21,902 nt of DNA from SVTX01 sp045658225 (GCA_045658225.1 JAZOUO010000010.1:1-21902), one strand, 5' to 3'; shown: positions 8,084 to 13,803, counted from the stretch's first letter. The notes: generated from the sequence alone by a model not told the origin. Made by a program: numbers and translations.

Positions 8084-9045
8084 AATGCCACCTCCGTGTT
8101 CTCAAAGAACACCACAGCCATTCTTGCGTCGTTATCTATTGCTTGCCTCAGTTCCTCGACAGAACTGAATTTTTTCTCCTCACGGAGAAGCTTGTAAAAC
8201 TCCACCTTCAGATTTTGTCCGTAGATGTCGTCATTAAAATCAATTATATAAGTCTCGCAGTTTACTATGTGCGAGTCACTTCCGTCGGTTATTGTAGGAC
8301 GGATACCAATATTTGAAACACCAATATGCTTTTTACCATCAGCCGTCGTGCAAACAGTAGCGTAAATTCCGTGCTTTGGAACTATGCACTTTTCGGGGAA
8401 TATCTGGTTTGCGGTAGGGAATCCGATGCTATTACCAAGACGCTTTCCTCCCGTGACGGTGGTATTCAAAAAGTGTGGTCTACCGAGAAATTTTTTGACC
8501 GACACCATATCGCCCAAAGAGATGAATTCTCTTATTTTGGTTGAGCTTACAGTGATACCATCAAGCTGTATTTCATCGACTATAACGCAGTTTTCCTCTC
8601 CAAATGCCGATTGAAGCATTGAAGGATCACCCACGCGGTGCTGACCGAATCTGAAATTAAATCCGCACACTGCGCCAATACAACCAAGCTCTTTTGCAAG
8701 ATGGTCACGTATAAAGCTATCTGCGGGAATATCACGGAATTTAGCAAAGTCACCGATCACGACAAAGTCAATGTCGTATTCTAAAAACAGACTGATTTTA
8801 TCGTTCTTTTCGAGTATTCTTTTAGGGGGTGTAGCAGAGAAAAACTCAATCGGATTTTGCTCAAAGCACCAAACTCCCACGTATGCCGCGCTAACACGCT
8901 CTTTGAGCTTTTTGGCAGAATTAAGCAAAGCGGCGTGCGCTATGTGTATTCCGTCAAAGTTGCCAAGAGCGAGAACACAGCTTGACACCTCAGCCACTCT
9001 GTCCGACAGAATTATTTCGTAGCCGTCTCTCTTAATTATTCTCAT
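8080..9045 (-). CDS. ribF: Bifunctional riboflavin kinase / FAD synthetase
   Basis: About 321 residues. The enzyme phosphorylates riboflavin to FMN and adenylylates FMN to FAD. The N-terminal nucleotidyltransferase shows LALGNFDGIHIAH, FNFRFGQHRVGD and VSSTKIREFI; the C-terminal flavokinase shows GRPHFLNTTVTGGKRLG, IGFPTAN, SNIGIRPT and ETYIIDFNDDIYG. The ATG at 9045 and a GTG at 9051 are both possible; neither has a clear ribosome binding site, so I prefer ATG and expect coupling to ireB, whose 3' end overlaps. It is usually found next to truB-rbfA-rpsO; here it sits between ireB and a cell-wall gene. Confidence 0.95.
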   Translation of the reverse strand: MRIIKRDGYEIILSDRVAEVSSCVLALGNFDGIHIAHAALLNSAKKLKERVSAAYVGVWCFEQNPIEFFSATPPKRILEKNDKISLFLEYDIDFVVIGDFAKFRDIPADSFIRDHLAKELGCIGAVCGFNFRFGQHRVGDPSMLQSAFGEENCVIVDEIQLDGITVSSTKIREFISLGDMVSVKKFLGRPHFLNTTVTGGKRLGNSIGFPTANQIFPEKCIVPKHGIYATVCTTADGKKHIGVSNIGIRPTITDGSDSHIVNCETYIIDFNDDIYGQNLKVEFYKLLREEKKFSSVEELRQAIDNDARMAVVFFENTEVAL

Positions 9046-9331
9046 TTTCACTATTTTTCAGATAATATCTGACCATATCCTCAAGGAGTGTGTCACGGTC
9101 TATTTTACCTATAAGATTGCGTGCGTTGCCGTAATTTGCAACGTGTGTGGGGTCCTCGGAGAGAAGAAATCCTACTATCTGAGAGACGGGGTTATATCCG
9201 CCAAGCTCAATGGAGTGACTTACCTCCAAAATTACCTTGCGGTACTCGTCTGTGGGGATAACAGCATCCTCTGTGTTTACTTTTTCTTTGGGCTCTGTAT
9301 TGAGCCTTCCTTTGATTGTTTCCAAAACCAT
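9032..9331 (-). CDS. ireB: IreB family regulatory phosphoprotein (UPF0297)
   Basis: A 99-residue protein. Residues about 29-92 match IreB/YrzL: YRKVILEVSHSIELGGYNPV, QIVGFLLSEDPTHV, NARNLIGKIDRD and the end LEDMVRYYLK. In Enterococcus faecalis, IreB is a substrate of the PASTA kinase IreK and affects cephalosporin resistance. This copy carries an N-terminal extension of roughly 20 residues (LNTEPKEKVNTEDAVIPTDE) with Thr residues; which, if any, are phosphorylated cannot be told. AAGGA precedes the start. In most Firmicutes the next gene is ruvX; here ribF follows with overlap, and a perfect promoter drives the set. Confidence 0.93.
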   Translation of the reverse strand: MVLETIKGRLNTEPKEKVNTEDAVIPTDEYRKVILEVSHSIELGGYNPVSQIVGFLLSEDPTHVANYGNARNLIGKIDRDTLLEDMVRYYLKNSENENN

Positions 9332-9370
9332 GATTTCAATTCCTTATAAAGCATATATATTATTATAATT

Positions 9371-9399
9371 ATTATATCTTACCGCCATTTGATTGTCAA
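9371..9399 (-). promoter_or_regulatory. ireB: Consensus sigma-A promoter of ireB-ribF-dac operon
   Basis: On the minus strand TTGACA (9394-9399), 17 bases, TATAAT (9371-9376): a perfect match to the vegetative consensus, about 40 bases before the ireB start. It implies strong expression unless repressed. Confidence 0.9.
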
Positions 9400-9424
9400 G
9401 CAAAATAAGAAAAAATAAAAATAT

Positions 9425-9453
9425 TTTACGACAAGTTCCCATATTATTATACA
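9425..9453 (+). promoter_or_regulatory. Possible promoter of the M50 protease gene
   Basis: TTTACG (9425-9430) and TATACA (9448-9453) 17 bases apart. The match is weak and the predicted leader is very short, so this is only a candidate. Confidence 0.3.
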
Positions 9454-9475
9454 AACGGATTATTTGGAGGATGAG

Positions 9476-10135
9476 GTGAAGATAGATGTAGGAATTGACG
9501 GCTGGCTGTTGCTTCTTGGAATAATTTTATCGGAGAACAGGGTATCGGGACTGATATGTCTTATATGTGCTACAGTTCACGAGTTGGGGCATATTTTTGC
9601 GGCAAAGCTAATGAAAATAAAGCTTAAAAGACTAACACTCGGCTTTGCGGGCGCACGGATATATCCCGAAGATGAGGGGATGTCGTACAAAAAAGAGTTT
9701 TTTCTCTGCGCGGGCGGGCCGATAGCCAATCTGTTCTTTGCCGCGATAGTTATAGCAGTTGCGCTTGTGTATCAAAAAAACACTCTGCTTTCAGCGGATG
9801 AGGTAATGACGCAGGCGCTTTTGATTCTTGACGGACAGAGTGGGGAATTTATATCTGCTTTGTATCTGTGCGCTGTCGTGTCGCTGCTTCAAGCCGCGGT
9901 AAACCTCTTATTCGTTGACGGACTTGACGGAGGGCGAATGCTGGTGGCGTTTATATCACAAATCGGAAGCGCGCAGACCGCATACCGAGCAGAGAAGATA
10001 TGTACGTTTCTGTCAGCTGTATCCCTTTGGATAATATCGGTCTACCTTTTACTACGAACGGGAAGCGGAATCGGAATACTGGTATCTGCTGGGTGTATGT
10101 TTGTGAAGATGTGTGGTGCAGAGACACAACGATAA
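9476..10135 (+). CDS. SpoIVFB-like M50 site-2 protease
   Basis: A 219-residue multi-pass membrane metalloprotease. Seen: the zinc motif HELGH (H35, E36, H39) inside the first long hydrophobic stretch, CAGGPIANLFF (about 78-88), and NLLFVDGLDGGR (about 143-154), where D151 is the third zinc ligand. In most members N-x-x-P precedes the DGG; here the Pro is Phe. The size and layout fit the SpoIVFB branch without its C-terminal CBS domain. In Bacillus, SpoIVFB cleaves pro-sigma-K; this one lacks a SpoIVFA neighbour, so the substrate is open. The start is GTG at 9476, five bases after GGAGG; a TTG at 9464 would overlap that site. Confidence 0.85.
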   Translation: MKIDVGIDGWLLLLGIILSENRVSGLICLICATVHELGHIFAAKLMKIKLKRLTLGFAGARIYPEDEGMSYKKEFFLCAGGPIANLFFAAIVIAVALVYQKNTLLSADEVMTQALLILDGQSGEFISALYLCAVVSLLQAAVNLLFVDGLDGGRMLVAFISQIGSAQTAYRAEKICTFLSAVSLWIISVYLLLRTGSGIGILVSAGCMFVKMCGAETQR

Positions 10136-10163
10136 AAAAAGAAAAGTTTTTTCAAAAAAGCTC

Positions 10164-10192
10164 TTGACAAAACCCGACTTGTGATGTATAAT
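10164..10192 (+). promoter_or_regulatory. Consensus sigma-A promoter of the tRNA-Leu locus
   Basis: TTGACA (10164-10169), 17 bases, TATAAT (10187-10192): perfect consensus, with the mature tRNA-Leu(GAG) beginning 31 bases later, as expected for a stable RNA promoter. Confidence 0.9.
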
Positions 10193-10223
10193 ATCCGTGT
10201 TGCACAGGCGACAAGTGTTTCAT

Positions 10224-10307
10224 GCGAGAGTGGCGGAACTGGCAGACGCGCACGTTTGAGGGGCGTGTGGTTACACCGTACGGGTTCAAGTCCCGTTTCT
10301 CGCACCA
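10224..10307 (+). tRNA. tRNA-Leu (anticodon GAG)
   Basis: An 84-base tRNA with encoded CCA. The acceptor arms GCGAGAG and TTCTCGC pair; the anticodon stem CACGT/GCGTG (10251-10255, 10263-10267) closes the loop TTGAGGG with anticodon GAG at 10258-10260; a long class II variable region follows, then the T arm ACGGG-TTCAAGT-CCCGT. It reads CUC and CUU codons. The encoded CCA is also part of the downstream inverted repeat. Confidence 0.95.
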
Positions 10308-10347
10308 CAATTAAAGGGAGAGACACAGTCTCTCCCTTTAATTGTGG
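10305..10347 (+). terminator. Inverted repeat / terminator that includes the tRNA CCA end
   Basis: Two perfect 20-base arms (10305-10324 and 10328-10347) around ACA. The left arm begins with the CCA of tRNA-Leu(GAG). The T tract is poor (the arm itself holds CCCTTTAATT), so it may act as a processing signal or weak terminator and let some transcription reach the second tRNA. Confidence 0.65.
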
Positions 10348-10373
10348 TACAAAAACAGGTGCTAGATAATCAG

Positions 10374-10398
10374 TCACACAAAACGCAGTTTTGTGTGA
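10374..10398 (+). repeat. CGCAG-loop hairpin 1
   Basis: Ten-base perfect stem (10374-10383 with 10389-10398) around the pentaloop CGCAG (10384-10388). It is followed at once by a T-arm-like piece, GGTTCAAGTCCC. It is one of three such hairpins in 380 bases, with unrelated stems and the same loop. Confidence 0.75.
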
Positions 10399-10443
10399 AG
10401 GTTCAAGTCCCAAACCTTGACGAGACACAGTTTCTCCCTTTAA
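10399..10443 (+). repeat. Partial duplication of tRNA T-arm and terminator arm
   Basis: GGTTCAAGTCCC (about 10400-10411) matches the T arm of both tRNA-Leu genes, and 10422-10443 repeats 10322-10343 of the first terminator with one change (GACACAGTTTCTCCC against GACACAGTCTCTCCC). No tRNA can be folded from it, so it is a rearranged remnant. Confidence 0.6.
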
Positions 10444-10445
10444 TT
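10417..10445 (+). promoter_or_regulatory. Possible promoter of tRNA-Leu(CAG)
   Basis: TTGACG (10417-10422) and a poor -10 TTAATT (10440-10445) 17 bases apart, ending 14 bases before the tRNA. The position is right, the -10 is weak; readthrough from the upstream consensus promoter is the alternative. Confidence 0.3.
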
Positions 10446-10459
10446 TCTCAATTTAATAT

Positions 10460-10546
10460 GCGGATGTGGCGGAATTGGCAGACGCGCTGGATTCAGGTTC
10501 CAGTGAAAGCAATTTCATATGGGTTCAAGTCCCTTCATCCGCACCA
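10460..10546 (+). tRNA. tRNA-Leu (anticodon CAG)
   Basis: An 87-base class II tRNA with encoded CCA. Acceptor GCGGATG pairs with CATCCGC with its last base; anticodon stem CTGGA/TCCAG closes the loop TTCAGGT with anticodon CAG at 10494-10496; the variable arm TGAAA-GCAA-TTTCA is a clear hairpin; the T arm GGG-TTCAAGT-CCC follows. It reads CUG. Its 3' half, from the anticodon loop onward, is repeated at 12593-12646. Confidence 0.95.
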
Positions 10547-10596
10547 ACACAAAAAGGAGGCATCACGCCTCCTTTTTGTGTTGGTGCGGATGAAGG
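10493..10596 (+). repeat. Direct repeat, copy A (tRNA 3' half plus terminator)
   Basis: From the anticodon loop of tRNA-Leu(CAG) through the terminator, 104 bases that recur at 12593-12694. The tRNA part differs at one position (10503 G, 12603 A). The terminator parts differ by small indels and several changes in the right arm. The two copies enclose the lipoprotein gene, as attL/attR-like ends would. Confidence 0.85.
10532..10596 (+). terminator. 30-bp perfect inverted repeat / terminator at tRNA-Leu(CAG)
   Basis: The left arm 10532-10561 covers the last 15 bases of the tRNA and its flank; the right arm 10567-10596 is its exact complement; loop ATCAC. The core (AAAAAGGAGGC / GCCTCCTTTTT) is a normal intrinsic terminator. 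The outer part means that readthrough RNA could pair the tRNA acceptor end with its own downstream copy. Confidence 0.8.
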
Positions 10597-10609
10597 ACAA
10601 CGCAGAACC
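10563..10609 (+). repeat. Tandem repeat, copy 1 (terminator right arm to CGCAGAACC)
   Basis: This 47-base piece, from the terminator right arm through GAAGGACAACGCAGAACC, is repeated with a few changes at 10674-10721. Each copy leads directly into a CGCAG-loop hairpin. Confidence 0.8.
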
Positions 10610-10641
10610 TTTCACCTGAAATCGCAGATTTCAGGTGAAAG
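10609..10641 (+). repeat. CGCAG-loop hairpin 2
   Basis: Fourteen-base perfect stem (10609-10622 with 10628-10641), loop CGCAG (10623-10627); with one bulged C three more pairs (GAA/TTC) extend it. GTTCAAGTCCC follows. TGAAAT-loop-ATTTCA resembles an enlarged variable arm of tRNA-Leu(CAG). Confidence 0.75.
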
Positions 10642-10673
10642 TTCAAGTCCCGCCCTCAAGGATATTGATTGCT

Positions 10674-10721
10674 TCACGCCTCCGTTTTTGTATTGGCGCG
10701 GATGAAGGGCAACGCAGAACC
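10674..10721 (+). repeat. Tandem repeat, copy 2
   Basis: Second copy of 10563-10609, about 111 bases downstream, with an extra G in the T tract and few substitutions (TATTGGCGCGGATGAAGG against TGTTGGTGCGGATGAAGG). It lacks the left terminator arm, so it cannot form the same hairpin. Confidence 0.75.
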
Positions 10722-10725
10722 AATA

Positions 10726-10750
10726 ACATAAAATTCGCAGAATTTTATGT
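10726..10750 (+). repeat. CGCAG-loop hairpin 3
   Basis: Ten-base perfect stem (10726-10735 with 10741-10750) around CGCAG (10736-10740). Unlike the first two, no T-arm-like piece follows; the lipoprotein promoter begins 48 bases later. Confidence 0.75.
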
Positions 10751-10798
10751 GAACGTAATATGAAAAAGTATCTTTTTAATAAACTTTCCAACACCCTA

Positions 10799-10827
10799 TT
10801 GACAATGATTTTTTGATGTGATATAGT
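10799..10827 (+). promoter_or_regulatory. Sigma-A promoter of the lipoprotein gene
   Basis: TTGACA (10799-10804), 17 bases, TATAGT (10822-10827). A strong AAGGAGA ribosome binding site (10847-10853) and the start at 10861 follow, so this gene has its own promoter inside the direct repeats. Confidence 0.8.
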
Positions 10828-10860
10828 GGCATTGAGAGATAAAAATAAGGAGAATTTTTA

Positions 10861-12567
10861 ATGAAAAAATATATTGCTTTTTCGCTTTGCGTGATAATGA
10901 TATTATCACTGTTTTCGTGTAAGTTGAATGAAAATCAAGATGCTTTACCGCCAAATGAGAATACCGAGGCAGAGAGAGCAATGGAAATGTACGAGGCGGC
11001 TATCAAAGGAGAAATATGCGTTTTTGATGGGTTCTTAGGTGAGGTCAAATTAGAAGACTGTCGTTTCCCGAGTAATAATTTGCGGTTGGGCGAATGTGAG
11101 ATCCTTAGCAAAGCGATCTTGGATATGGATGGGGACGGAATCAACGAATACGTTATTCAATCGGAAGCAAAAGATCATATAGTGTTACATTACTATAATG
11201 GCAAGGTGTACAGCTATTGCTTTGACAGGAGTAATTTCTATAACTTAAATACCGACGGCTCTTTTTATTGGAGCGATTCTTACGAATTTGAAAATTGGAC
11301 TCACGGATTAAATCAAATTACATTTAACGGATCATCATTAAGCATCAAAGAAATATATAGAATAAAACATATAAGCCCCCTTGATTTTTATAATAACTAT
11401 GAAGTTTATGTAGATGGCAAGCAGATCACGCGTGGAGAATTTTCGGATTATCGTAAATTCGGAACAGTAGTGATCTTCTCTCCACTTGATATTTCGTGTG
11501 AGTATCCGATATCTTCAGAAAAAGCCTATGAGCTTGCTTCAAATTATTGGGGATTTGAAAGCGGAATGAGCGACGGGGCTGCCGGAACACTAATAGTAAA
11601 CAAAATAGTTATATTAGAAAAGCCGAATAGCGATACACCGAGCTATCGTATTTGTTGGCAGATGGAGGGATATAGTAACCACGCACCTGATTCCCCGTAC
11701 AGTCTACCACCGCGTGACGTTAGAATATATGAGGAATTATTTGTAGATGCCATAACGGGTGAGTGCCGAGAATATATGGATACCGAACCCGACGACAAAG
11801 GATATACTGAAGCCGAGATCGCTATGGAAATGTATGAAGCAACTCTGAAAAATGAGATCAAGGTTTATGAAACCGATATAAAAGAATACAATTATTTGAA
11901 AGATTGTAAAACTCCCTACAATAGAATTCCGCTTTGTGAATTGGAAATACTGAGATATGTATATATGGATGTTGACGGTGACTCGGTAAACGAGCTTGTG
12001 ATAGATTGCGGCGACACCTTGATATTGCGCTATCACGATGAATGCGTTTACGTTTATCCCTTTACATTCAGAAATATGTATCAGTTAAATACAGACGGCT
12101 CATATAATTGGAGTCACACGGGTCAGGATTTTGAACACGGAGAAAAACAACTCGCTTTTGACGGCGCAGAATTAAAGACAAAAGAGCTTTGGCGTATCGT
12201 CAACGACGGAGAGCCTGATGTAGAATATTATATTAACGGCAAACAAGTGACCAAAGAAGAAATTCTTAAATGTTTCGAAGACAATCCTAAAACAAAGGTC
12301 GATTTTTTACCACTTGAAGTATCGTGGCTAAACAAAATTTCACGTGCCGAAGCACTTGCCCTTGCCAAAGAATACTGGGAGCATTTTTACATTGAGGAAA
12401 ACGGATATATCGTGGAGAGAGGTACAACCGATATAGCGCCTTCATCTGTCTACGTATTTGTTATTTGCCGATATGTTATCGATCACTATTCTACATTTGA
12501 TGAGATCTGGATCGATAAAAATACGGGAGAAGCTATCGTTCCATATGCACATGACGGTAAGGGTTAA
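10861..12567 (+). CDS. Lipoprotein with two tandem repeat domains
   Basis: A 568-residue protein I do not recognise. Seen: a lipoprotein signal with lipobox LFSC (Cys20), a short Asn-rich linker, then two homologous halves, about 35-310 and 316-568. Paired segments are AERAMEMYEAAIKGEI / AEIAMEMYEATLKNEI, LDMDGDGINEYVI / MDVDGDSVNELVI, YNLNTDGSFYWS / YQLNTDGSYNWS, YVDGKQITRGE / YINGKQVTKEE and PLDISCEYPISSEKAYELA / PLEVSWLNKISRAEALALA. The DxDGDxxNE strings look like calcium-binding or FG-GAP type loops. Each half ends with a DxxTGE-type turn typical of exported proteins. By eye it is richer in A+T than the neighbours. It lies alone between two copies of a tRNA-Leu 3' end, which suggests acquisition. 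Confidence 0.85.
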   Translation: MKKYIAFSLCVIMILSLFSCKLNENQDALPPNENTEAERAMEMYEAAIKGEICVFDGFLGEVKLEDCRFPSNNLRLGECEILSKAILDMDGDGINEYVIQSEAKDHIVLHYYNGKVYSYCFDRSNFYNLNTDGSFYWSDSYEFENWTHGLNQITFNGSSLSIKEIYRIKHISPLDFYNNYEVYVDGKQITRGEFSDYRKFGTVVIFSPLDISCEYPISSEKAYELASNYWGFESGMSDGAAGTLIVNKIVILEKPNSDTPSYRICWQMEGYSNHAPDSPYSLPPRDVRIYEELFVDAITGECREYMDTEPDDKGYTEAEIAMEMYEATLKNEIKVYETDIKEYNYLKDCKTPYNRIPLCELEILRYVYMDVDGDSVNELVIDCGDTLILRYHDECVYVYPFTFRNMYQLNTDGSYNWSHTGQDFEHGEKQLAFDGAELKTKELWRIVNDGEPDVEYYINGKQVTKEEILKCFEDNPKTKVDFLPLEVSWLNKISRAEALALAKEYWEHFYIEENGYIVERGTTDIAPSSVYVFVICRYVIDHYSTFDEIWIDKNTGEAIVPYAHDGKG

Positions 12568-12584
12568 ACCTTTCACCAAGGTGA
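12567..12584 (+). repeat. Collapsed copy of hairpin 2
   Basis: AACCTTTCACC-AA-GGTGA carries both outer ends of hairpin 2 (10606-10616 and 10634-10638) with the 17-base centre, including the CGCAG loop, replaced by AA. It begins at the last base of the lipoprotein stop codon. The shared 11-mer is short, so relatedness is likely but not certain. Confidence 0.45.
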
Positions 12585-12592
12585 CATTACCA

Positions 12593-12694
12593 TCAGGTTC
12601 CAATGAAAGCAATTTCATATGGGTTCAAGTCCCTTCATCCGCACCAACAAAAAAGGAGGCATACGCCTCCTTTTTGTTTTTGTACGAATGAAGG
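12593..12694 (+). pseudogene. tRNA-Leu(CAG) 3' half with terminator (direct repeat, copy B)
   Basis: Positions 12593-12646 repeat the tRNA-Leu(CAG) from the anticodon loop to CCA with one substitution; 12647-12694 repeat its terminator with a decayed right arm (GTACGAATGAAGG against GTGCGGATGAAGG). No 5' half exists upstream, so no functional tRNA is made. With copy A it brackets about 2 kb. The sequence now serves as a shared terminator for the convergent lipoprotein and uxuA genes. Confidence 0.85.
12649..12675. terminator. Bidirectional terminator between lipoprotein gene and uxuA
   Basis: Stem AAAAAGGAGGC / GCCTCCTTTTT with loop ATAC; on the plus strand T-rich sequence follows, on the minus strand a run of T follows as well. 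It is derived from the tRNA-Leu terminator repeat. Confidence 0.8.
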
Positions 12695-12699
12695 TTGAT

Positions 12700-13788
12700 T
12701 TATCTCAAATCAAATTTATCAAGACTATCCCAAACGCCGAGCATATACATAATGCCGAGCGCACGGTCGTAAAGTCCGTATCCTGGACGGACGTTTCCTG
12801 CCTTCTCATCCCATAGGTGTCTGCCGTGGTCGGGGCGGATATAGCCCTCATACCCACAGTCGTGATACGCCTTGAGAATCTCCAGAATACCCGTATCTCC
12901 GTCGCAGTCTCTGTGACTCGCCTCGGAGAAATCTCCGTTTTCAAAATGCTTTACGTTTCTTATATGCGCAAAGGCAATTCTGTTGCAGTGCTTGCGGACT
13001 ATCTCCGCTACGTTGTTGTTTGGATTTGCGTTAAGGCTTCCCGAGCAGAGTGTCAGACAGTTATATTCATCGTCCACCATTTTGAGAAAGCGGTCAATAC
13101 TTGCGCCGTCAACAAGAATCCTCGGCAGACCGAAAATATCCCACGGTGGATCGTCCATGTGTATCGCCATCTTTACATTGCATTCACGGCAGGTGGGCAT
13201 TATCGCTTCAAGAAAATACTTGAGATTTGTCCACAGATGTTCGTGGTCAATCCCTTTATACGCACTAAAGAGCTCATCAAGCCTTGCCATTCTCTCCGGC
13301 TCCCAGCCAGGGAAGGACATATTATGCTTTTCGGTAAAGTCAAGAATATACTTCGCCATAGCATTGTAGTCGTCTTGAATCACATTCTTCTCGTAAAAAA
13401 GGGCAGTTGAGCCGTCGCCTAAGGGGTGGAACAGATTGCTTCTCGTCCAGTCGAATATAGGCATAAAATTGTAGCATATTACCTTGACACCGAACTTTGA
13501 TAGATTTCTTATAGTGGTTTTGTAATTTTCTATATAGCCGTCGCGCGAGGGCAGACCTATCTTAATGTCGTCGTGGACGTTTACAGACTCCACCACGTCC
13601 ATATTAAAGCCGTATTCGTCAAGCTGACGCTTGACATCGGCAATCTCGTGAGTTTCCCATATCTCGCCGGGCATTTTGTGATGCAGCGCCCAGACTATAC
13701 CGTCAACTCCTGGTATTTGCTTTATATCCGATAGCTTTATTTTGTCATTACCCTCGCCGTACCAGCGAAAGCACATTTTCATTGGCAT
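12700..13788 (-). CDS. uxuA: Mannonate dehydratase
   Basis: A 362-residue enzyme that dehydrates D-mannonate to 2-keto-3-deoxy-D-gluconate in hexuronate catabolism. Seen: the N-terminal MCFRWYGEGND, VWALHHKMPGEIW, the segment VESVNVHDDIKIG, NFMPIFDWTRS, HMDDPPWDIFGLPRI (metal-binding His and Asp), CSGSLNANP, HIRNVK and RPDHGRHLWDE near the C-terminus, all typical of UxuA. The length is normal. The ATG at 13788 has GGAG seven bases upstream; a second ATG two codons later is less well placed. It lies 15 bases after uxaC, so they share an operon. Confidence 0.96.
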   Translation of the reverse strand: MPMKMCFRWYGEGNDKIKLSDIKQIPGVDGIVWALHHKMPGEIWETHEIADVKRQLDEYGFNMDVVESVNVHDDIKIGLPSRDGYIENYKTTIRNLSKFGVKVICYNFMPIFDWTRSNLFHPLGDGSTALFYEKNVIQDDYNAMAKYILDFTEKHNMSFPGWEPERMARLDELFSAYKGIDHEHLWTNLKYFLEAIMPTCRECNVKMAIHMDDPPWDIFGLPRILVDGASIDRFLKMVDDEYNCLTLCSGSLNANPNNNVAEIVRKHCNRIAFAHIRNVKHFENGDFSEASHRDCDGDTGILEILKAYHDCGYEGYIRPDHGRHLWDEKAGNVRPGYGLYDRALGIMYMLGVWDSLDKFDLR

Positions 13789-13803
13789 AACATTTCTCCT
13801 ACC

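Noticed and set aside
9464..9475. TTG start for the M50 protease
   Set aside because: It would place the GGAGG ribosome binding site inside the coding region; the GTG at 9476 is correctly spaced from it.
10042..10428. Minus-strand reading frame of 128 residues across the tRNA region
   Set aside because: It overlaps the M50 gene, a perfect promoter and a tRNA; the translation has no domain or ribosome binding site.
10605..10644. Hairpin 2 as an integron attC site (GAAC...GTTC ends with one bulged base)
   Set aside because: The ends do not match the RYYYAAC / GTTRRRY boxes, the other two hairpins lack AAC/GTT ends, and there is no integron integrase or cassette array.
10181..10705. Several plus-strand reading frames over the tRNA genes (10181-10369, 10344-10619, 10466-10705)
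   Set aside because: They are translations of tRNA and repeat sequence and share peptides only because the repeats do.
10374..10750. CRISPR array
   Set aside because: Only the five-base loop is shared; repeats and spacing are irregular and no cas genes are present.
10597..12592. Hidden transposase or integrase between the direct repeats
   Set aside because: The only long frame is the lipoprotein; its translation shows no recombinase motif, and the flanks are under 300 bases and repetitive.
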